From Saccharibacillus sacchari DSM 19268 (GTDB taxonomy: Bacteria; Bacillota; Bacilli; Paenibacillales; Paenibacillaceae): 64,000 nucleotides of DNA. The notes below the pieces were generated by a model, which saw only the letters and a list, made by a program, of their open reading frames with translations, was not told the DNA's origin and ran no database searches. The position numbers and the translations under genes were made by a program. Location: assembly GCF_000585395.1 (NCBI RefSeq), contig NZ_KK073875.1:5887631-5951630 (forward strand). Direction: 5' to 3'. Below, in pieces: positions 59,387-64,000 of the stretch. Position 1 is the first letter of the stretch. Each line of letters opens with the position of its first letter.

Positions 59387-60321
59387 TTTCCATCCTCTTC
59401 TCCTCCATTTTGACGATCGCCGATATGCACGCGAATCACGATATCTTGGTCATGGTTGCCGAATCCCGCGCCGTAAAGCGTTAAGCCTCCCACATGCTCG
59501 GCCTGTTCATCCACCTGAAAACGCAGCGTCCAAAAGGGATCATCCAAACGCAAATCGGAAAGGGTGACGTCCGACATGCGTTCCCCGTCAATGGAAGCTC
59601 CTGAAGCGTCGATTCGAATCGTTTTGAGCAGTCCGTATTGGTTTACGTTACGGTGCCACCAAGACGGGGTGTATTTCCCCCTGGCGGCGCGACCGAAGTC
59701 TGCCGGGCTGGTCCAGTTGCCCAAGTAGATGCCGTTAAACACGAATCCGATGTCGGAAGGCCAGTCATCGCGAAGTCCCGGCGCTTCCGAAGCCAATTCC
59801 ATCGAAAGCTCGATCGCTTCCGCCGTCTGTTCAGGGAGTAGATAATTCGGCGTTTTATACTCCACAAAGCCTCGCCCCATCCACAATATAGCTGCCTGCA
59901 CCCGTTCCGGATCGAGAAAATAACGGGGATCGTCCCAAACGCCGATTTCTTTTTCCAAAGTACCGAGGCCGCAAGTGGGATGTACGTCGAAAGCCGTATA
60001 ATGGCCGATCGCGATCGACTGTTCCCGAATCCGTGCTTCCTCGCTCGCCTGCGGCAAAAGAATCTCGATCTTGCTTTCTTTGATAAAACAGATCTTATGC
60101 GTGCCGCCGTTCAATCGTACTCTGCGGCTCCCAATCAATCCGGCTTCCTCCAGCTTTCGAATATGCATCGTGACGATGGAAGGGCTCAGACCGAGGCGCG
60201 TCGCCAGATCTTTGACGTTCATCTCGGCATCGGCCAGCAATCTCAGCATCTTCCATCTTACCTCGCTTGCCAAGGCTTCGTATAGCGGAATAAATCGTTC
60301 TTCGCCGTTCGCTTTGATCAT
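59383..60321 (-). CDS. ArsR-like transcriptional regulator with a large unknown C-terminal domain
   Basis: A protein of 312 residues. The N-terminal 75 residues are an ArsR-type winged helix (ASEVRWKMLRLLADAEMNVKDLATRLGLSPSIVTMHIRKLEEAGLI). No metal-binding Cys motif is seen there. The C-terminal 230 residues (from about 85) are of a kind found with carbohydrate-gene regulators in Paenibacillaceae, but I know no function; a jelly-roll-like sugar-sensing fold is a guess. The stop/start overlap (ATGA) with the esterase gene implies cotranslation. It is divergent from the GH43 gene and probably regulates both. Confidence 0.75.
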   Translation of the reverse strand: MIKANGEERFIPLYEALASEVRWKMLRLLADAEMNVKDLATRLGLSPSIVTMHIRKLEEAGLIGSRRVRLNGGTHKICFIKESKIEILLPQASEEARIREQSIAIGHYTAFDVHPTCGLGTLEKEIGVWDDPRYFLDPERVQAAILWMGRGFVEYKTPNYLLPEQTAEAIELSMELASEAPGLRDDWPSDIGFVFNGIYLGNWTSPADFGRAARGKYTPSWWHRNVNQYGLLKTIRIDASGASIDGERMSDVTLSDLRLDDPFWTLRFQVDEQAEHVGGLTLYGAGFGNHDQDIVIRVHIGDRQNGGEEDGK

Positions 60322-60357
60322 TTGTCCCCCTGCTTCCGCTCATGTTGAAATCACATT

Positions 60358-60453
60358 TATATTTATTGAATAGATTTTCTCTTTGCGCCTTACTTTATCA
60401 TATTGTAAGGGGTATCGGAATACGGTTTAATTTGCTTAGATTCAATAAAATAT
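60358..60453. promoter_or_regulatory. paired inverted operator-like sites in the regulator/GH43 gap
   Basis: TATATTTATTGAAT (60358-60371) and ATTCAATAAAATAT (60440-60453) are inverted copies (12 of 13 after one gap), 68 bp apart, flanking the candidate GH43 promoter. One site lies near each divergent gene, which suits binding by the ArsR-like protein. Confidence 0.5.
60403..60431 (+). promoter_or_regulatory. candidate promoter of the GH43 gene
   Basis: TTGTAA (60403-60408), 17 nt, TTTAAT (60426-60431). The right-hand operator-like half-site starts 9 bp downstream. Confidence 0.5.
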
Positions 60454-60491
60454 GCAATTCGCAAAGATGTGAATTCAAGAAGAGGTGCGGC

Positions 60492-61991
60492 ATGAAATAC
60501 AACAATCCCGTCATCAAAGGCTTTTACCCCGATCCCAGTGTATGCCGAGTAGGCGACACGTATTATCTGGTATGCAGTTCTTTTCAATTCTTCCCCGGCG
60601 TCCCGCTCTTCGAGAGCAAAGACCTGATTAACTGGACCCAAATCGGCCATTGCCTGACTCGCGAGAGCCAAGTTCAACTGAGTCGCGTCAACAGCTCCGG
60701 CGGCGTGTTCGCTCCGACGATCCGTCATTACGAAGGCCGTTTTTATATGACCACGACCAACGATACGACGCGTCAGAACTTCTATGTATGGACAGACGAC
60801 ATTTACGGCGAATGGTCGGAACCGGTATTCGTCGATCAAGGCGGCATCGATCCGGATTTGTATTTTGAAAACGGACGGGCTTTCTTCATGAGCAACGGCA
60901 CGGACGATCAAGGCGTAGGCGGAGTGGTGCAATGCGAACTCAACATCGAGACCGGAGCGAAGCTGTCGCCGAGCCGTTCGATCTGGAAAGGCACGGGCGG
61001 TCGCTATCTGGAAAGCCCGCATATGTACAACATCGACGGGCGTTACTACCTGATGGCCGCCGAAGGCGGAACCGAATACGGCCATATGGTCATTTACGCG
61101 CGGAGCGAAGCGCTTTCGGGTCCGTTCGAATCGTACGCCGCCAACCCCGTGCTCACCAACCGCAACCTCGGCGGCTATGAGCTTCAGGGCGTAGGCCACG
61201 GCGATCTGATTCAAGACGGCGACGGCAACTGGTGGATGCTGCATCTGGGCTTCCGTCAGATCGGACGCTGGCTGACTTATCACCATCTGGGCCGCGAAGT
61301 GTTCCTGACCCCGGTCACGTTCGACGAAGACGGCTGGTTTACCGCGGGACATGACGGCATTACGCTGACCAGCTTTACCACGGACCGTATTCCCGATCAT
61401 GTCGTGCAGCAGGAACAAAAGATCGTAACCTTTGAAAATACCGACTGGAACCTGGATTGGTGTTATCTGCGTCATCCGTCGACCGAAAATTATAAGCTTG
61501 AACCCAATCGAGCTGTACTGCGCGGCACCGACATCACCTTGGATGCCCCGGCTTCCCCGACCTTCATCGGTATTCGACAAAAAGATTTCGATGCAACCCT
61601 CTCCTGCGAAGTCCGACTTTCCGGCGAACAGGGCGAAGCCGGAATCACGTTATACATGGACGAAAACCACCGTTATGACCTCGCCGTCCGCAACGATCAA
61701 GACGGCTCCGTCAAAGTCATCGAACGATTGAACGTGGGCGACGTCAAATCGATCGAAAAAGAAATCCCGATCAACCACGAAAGCCCAGCCCGACTTCTTA
61801 TCCGTTCCGGCCATGAACGCTATCACTTCTTCCTTGTGCAAGACAACGAAGAAATCGCCCTAGGCACAGCCCAAACCCGCTACCTCTCTTCCGAAGTCGC
61901 AGGCGGCTTCACCGGCGTCGTCATCGGTCTTTACGCCGCAGGCGAACACGCAGAAGCCGAATTCACGAATTTCAAATGCGAGTACTTATAA
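60492..61991 (+). CDS. GH43 family beta-xylosidase / alpha-L-arabinofuranosidase
   Basis: A cytoplasmic enzyme of 499 residues (no signal peptide). The five-bladed GH43 propeller contains the expected catalytic residues Asp14 (FYPDPSVC), Asp120 (GGIDPDLYF) and Glu174 (RYLESPHMY). Residues from about 320 form the beta-sandwich domain found in XynB-type beta-xylosidases (IGIRQKDFDATLSCEV). It should cleave imported xylo-oligosaccharides to xylose, the substrate of XylA. AAGAGGTG precedes the ATG at 60492; the frame extends upstream without family similarity. Confidence 0.92.
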   Translation: MKYNNPVIKGFYPDPSVCRVGDTYYLVCSSFQFFPGVPLFESKDLINWTQIGHCLTRESQVQLSRVNSSGGVFAPTIRHYEGRFYMTTTNDTTRQNFYVWTDDIYGEWSEPVFVDQGGIDPDLYFENGRAFFMSNGTDDQGVGGVVQCELNIETGAKLSPSRSIWKGTGGRYLESPHMYNIDGRYYLMAAEGGTEYGHMVIYARSEALSGPFESYAANPVLTNRNLGGYELQGVGHGDLIQDGDGNWWMLHLGFRQIGRWLTYHHLGREVFLTPVTFDEDGWFTAGHDGITLTSFTTDRIPDHVVQQEQKIVTFENTDWNLDWCYLRHPSTENYKLEPNRAVLRGTDITLDAPASPTFIGIRQKDFDATLSCEVRLSGEQGEAGITLYMDENHRYDLAVRNDQDGSVKVIERLNVGDVKSIEKEIPINHESPARLLIRSGHERYHFFLVQDNEEIALGTAQTRYLSSEVAGGFTGVVIGLYAAGEHAEAEFTNFKCEYL

Positions 61992-62025
61992 AAGGTTGGT
62001 TACCTTTCTCTATCCCCTTGACCTA

Positions 62026-62231
62026 AAAAGAGCTGTCCCTAAGCTAATCTAGGCCATGTACGCAAACTCAACGACGTGCATCTTGACCTGTCTTTTCGCC
62101 CTCTTCGGCGTCATTTTCCTTTGACGTGCCCCGGCACGCCTTCAGGAAAATTCCTTGCCGAGAACGAAAATCCAGCTCAATCTGCTCCCGGCGGAGTTTG
62201 CTTACACGCCCTAGCTTAGGACAGCCTCTTT
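62026..62231. repeat. large imperfect palindrome E2 (about 205 bp)
   Basis: The outer ends AAAAGAGCTGTCC (62026) and GGACAGCCTCTTTT (to 62232) are inverted, followed inward by TAAGCTA/TAGCTTA, TACGCAAACTC/GAGTTTGCTTACACG, ATTTTCCT/AGGAAAATT, and a centre GTGCCCCGGCAC near 62130. The right arm carries ACACGCCCTA, the module also present at the ends of E1 and E3. The ends resemble those of some insertion sequences, so a MITE-like origin is inferred. Confidence 0.65.
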
Positions 62232-62395
62232 TGTATCTTTTCCATGTCTTGAATTTGGCGGTCACATATCGCCTAATCCGACCTCTTGTCTTCTCTCACC
62301 CCAGCAGCCTGCTTCGGCGGGTTCTTGGGTTGGGATAGGTTCGATTTCTCCCGCAGCGTCTCCCCGCTCCAGCCCAGGAATTAAAACTCCCCAAC

Positions 62396-62423
62396 AAAAA
62401 AAGAGCCCGCCGAAGCGAGCCCT
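62396..62423 (-). terminator. terminator of the quinol oxidase operon
   Basis: On the minus strand GGGCTCGC-TTCG-GCGGGCTC is followed by TTTTTTTG, directly after the subunit IV gene. Confidence 0.8.
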
Positions 62424-62432
62424 TCCCTCATC

Positions 62433-62777
62433 CTACATTTTCATACCGATCGAGTTATTACCCATGATCCAGATCGAACCGACAACGACAGTCAACAGGA
62501 TCAGAACCCCGAAGATCAGCGTAATCAGGTTCCAACGAGGTTGTTCTCCATCACGCACGTGCATGAAGAAGATCAACTGAACCAGGAATTGCAGGGTCGC
62601 CGTTACCATGATCACTGCAATCGTGGCTGTACGTCCCATCATATCGTTCAACACGACAACGAGCGGAATGATCGTCAGCACGATCGAAATGATATAACCG
62701 ATGATGTAGGACTTAAGCGAGCCGTGCTCGTGACGTTCCCCACCGTGGCTGTTATGCGCGTTATTGTGATCCGCCAT
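62433..62777 (-). CDS. cyoD: cytochrome bo3-type quinol oxidase subunit IV
   Basis: A protein of 114 residues with a His-rich N-terminus (HNNAHNSHGGERHEHG) and three membrane helices (YIIGYIISIVLTIIPLVVVL, IAVIMVTATLQFLVQLIFFMHV, LITLIFGVLILLTVVVGSIWIM). It matches CyoD/QoxD, the small subunit that helps assemble the oxidase. It follows subunit III after 1 bp and is last in the operon. Confidence 0.92.
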   Translation of the reverse strand: MADHNNAHNSHGGERHEHGSLKSYIIGYIISIVLTIIPLVVVLNDMMGRTATIAVIMVTATLQFLVQLIFFMHVRDGEQPRWNLITLIFGVLILLTVVVGSIWIMGNNSIGMKM

Positions 62778-62778
62778 C

Positions 62779-63396
62779 TTACATCACCTCCATCAGGTAC
62801 ACGATCGAGAGCAGGAAGATCCAGACCGCGTCCAAGAAGTGCCAGTACAAGCTGAATACCGTAACTTTGCCCTTGGTATCGTCCGTAAGGCCGCGGCGAA
62901 CGATCTGAATGATAATCGCGATCATCCAGAACAGGCCGACGGTAACGTGAACGCCGTGCGTGCCGACCAGCGTGAAGAATGCCGACCAGTATGCGCTTGT
63001 TTGCAGCGTCGCGCCTTCATGGATCAAGTGCAGGAACTCGTTGACTTCCAAGTACAGGAAGCCTGCGCCGAGCAGTCCGGTGATCACCAACCAGATAATC
63101 ATCTGCTTGATCTTGTTTTGGTGCATCGCCAGAACGGCTACACCGCTTGTGAAGCTACTGGTCAAGAGCAGGAACGTCGAAATGATGATCCCGTTCATTT
63201 CCAACAGTTCCGCGCCGGTTACGTTGCCGTCTGTGCCGCCGCGAAGAACGATGAATGTCGCAAACAACGTTGCGAACATGATAACGTCGGTTACAAGGAA
63301 AATCCAGAAACCGAGCAGTTTCAGATCCTGAGGGTCGTGGTGACCCGCAGCGTGATGATCATGATGGTCCGAGCCATGCGCCGGAGACTGTGCCAT
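62779..63396 (-). CDS. cyoC: cytochrome bo3-type quinol oxidase subunit III
   Basis: A protein of 205 residues with five membrane helices and a His-rich N-terminus. KLLGFWIFLVTDVIMFATLFATF, YLEVNEFLHLIHEGATLQTSAYWSAFFTLVGTHGVHV and VFSLYWHFLDAVWIFLLSIVYLM are characteristic of subunit III of haem-copper oxidases. The five-helix form is that of quinol oxidases. It overlaps the subunit I stop by 1 bp. Confidence 0.94.
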   Translation of the reverse strand: MAQSPAHGSDHHDHHAAGHHDPQDLKLLGFWIFLVTDVIMFATLFATFIVLRGGTDGNVTGAELLEMNGIIISTFLLLTSSFTSGVAVLAMHQNKIKQMIIWLVITGLLGAGFLYLEVNEFLHLIHEGATLQTSAYWSAFFTLVGTHGVHVTVGLFWMIAIIIQIVRRGLTDDTKGKVTVFSLYWHFLDAVWIFLLSIVYLMEVM

Positions 63397-64000
63397 TATA
63401 CCGACCCCCTTAACGTCGCTTCAGTACGCTCAATTTCTTCAACCGGAATGTAGTATTCCGCTTTGTGAGCGCTGAACGAGCGAGCGAACATACAAATGAA
63501 TACGCCGATCAGACCTGGAATTGCCATCCACAGCCAGTGGAAGACCAGACCGAAGCCGAGAACGAACCAGCAGGCGCCCATGATCGGACCAATTGCTGAG
63601 TTTTTCGGCATATGAATCGGTTCGATCGGTCCGTGCTGCCAAGGCTTCTCGCCTCTGGCACGGCGTTCTTTCTCTTCCCACCACTCGTCGCGGCTGTGAA
63701 CTTGCGGAATAACCGCGAAGTTGTATTCCGGCGCCGGCGAAGGAATCGAGAATTCCAACGTGCGTCCATCCCAGATATCGCCTGTTGTATCTTTTTCATG
63801 ACGGAAAATACTGTAACCGATCTGCGCTACCTGGAACAGGAAGGCAAGACCCATGATGTACGCGCCGATCGTCGAAGCCACGTTCAGACCCTGCCAATCC
63901 GGGTTGCTGAATACGCTGATCCGGCGCGTCATGCCGTCGAGGCCGACGAGGTATTGCGGCATGAAGCAGACATAGAAACCGATATTCCAGAGCCAGAATG
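63396..64000 (-). CDS. cyoB: cytochrome bo3-type quinol oxidase subunit I (C-terminal part, cut by the right edge)
   Basis: The last 200 or so residues of subunit I; the coding frame runs on through the right edge (FWLWNIGFYVCF before MPQYLVGLDGMTRRIS). The MxRR-like GLDGMTRRI motif, two membrane helices, and the loop DIWDGRTLEFSIPSPAPEYNFAVIPQVHSRD with IHMPKNSAIGP match CyoB rather than cytochrome-c-type CtaD. The complete protein would hold the haem-copper centre and reduce oxygen using quinol. Subunits III and IV follow with almost no gap. Confidence 0.93.
   Translation of the reverse strand, partial: FWLWNIGFYVCFMPQYLVGLDGMTRRISVFSNPDWQGLNVASTIGAYIMGLAFLFQVAQIGYSIFRHEKDTTGDIWDGRTLEFSIPSPAPEYNFAVIPQVHSRDEWWEEKERRARGEKPWQHGPIEPIHMPKNSAIGPIMGACWFVLGFGLVFHWLWMAIPGLIGVFICMFARSFSAHKAEYYIPVEEIERTEATLRGSV

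Larger units (their letters stand above)
61992..62432. other. intergenic region between GH43 and the quinol oxidase operon
   Basis: It contains the E2 palindrome (62026-62231) and the quinol oxidase terminator (62396-62423). No gene is supported. Confidence 0.6.

Noticed and set aside
62068-62265. 65-codon frame inside palindrome E2
   Set aside because: It spans an inverted repeat, has no ribosome site and shows no recognisable domain.

Overview
The window looks like a chromosomal segment of an endospore-forming, moderately GC-rich Gram-positive bacterium, most likely Paenibacillaceae (Paenibacillus/Saccharibacillus-like). The reasons are Bacillus-type ribosome binding sites, a PerR/YgxA/rRNA neighbourhood as in Bacillus, an rsbV-rsbW-sigB operon, a spore-protease-like YyaC protein, a bo3-type quinol oxidase operon and xylan/uronate utilisation genes. 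There are no phage genes, no intact insertion sequences and no CRISPR array. The assignment rests on recognised families; no database search was possible.

Layout. 0-3.7 kb: on the minus strand, an rRNA leader with two tandem promoters runs off the left edge (16S expected just outside); upstream of it lie a YgxA-like gene, a GH18 hydrolase and perR. 3.7-7 kb: membrane proteins, MgtC-like protein and an acetyltransferase. 7-10.4 kb: gatB, gatA, gatC. 10.4-11 kb: two large imperfect palindromes. 11-17.5 kb: minus-strand housekeeping genes (metallo-hydrolase, thioredoxin-like, DedA, methyltransferase, alpha/beta hydrolase, yyaC). 17.7-19.7 kb: small plus-strand genes with stress-protein relatives.

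19.8-31.3 kb is the most interesting block: sigB, rsbW and rsbV, preceded by a hybrid kinase, a CheR-type methyltransferase, a 1230-residue hybrid kinase with three receiver domains and a receiver-PP2C phosphatase. The last three match the RsbM, RsbK and RsbY proteins known to control sigma-B in the Bacillus cereus group. Next to it is a run of small stress-type genes, several carrying sequences that fit sigma-B promoters (GTTT-N13/14-GGGTAA/T). This looks like a self-contained general stress module with part of its regulon attached.

31.5-40.5 kb: a secreted SH3-like protein, an ABC-F ATPase with an aberrant second P-loop, a metallo-hydrolase, a CvfC-like protein, a lysine riboswitch with its lysine permease gene, and a secreted transglutaminase-like protein. 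40.8-45.8 kb: xylB, xylA and divergent xylR, with a candidate XylR operator, cre site and two tandem hairpin repeats between xylA and xylB. 45.9-49.3 kb: glutaredoxin, trxB and a PfeT-like metal-efflux ATPase behind Fur-box-like sites. 49.6-52 kb: an O-acetylhomoserine sulfhydrylase gene and a short-chain dehydrogenase gene. 52.2-55.6 kb: a uronate catabolism locus (kduI, DeoR-type regulator, kduD, sugar isomerase). 55.9-58.3 kb: a GT39 glycosyltransferase with a GtrA protein. 58.3-62 kb: CE2-type esterase, ArsR-like regulator and divergent GH43 xylosidase, which together with xylAB fits xylan use. 62.4-64 kb: quinol oxidase subunits IV, III and the end of subunit I, which continues past the right edge.
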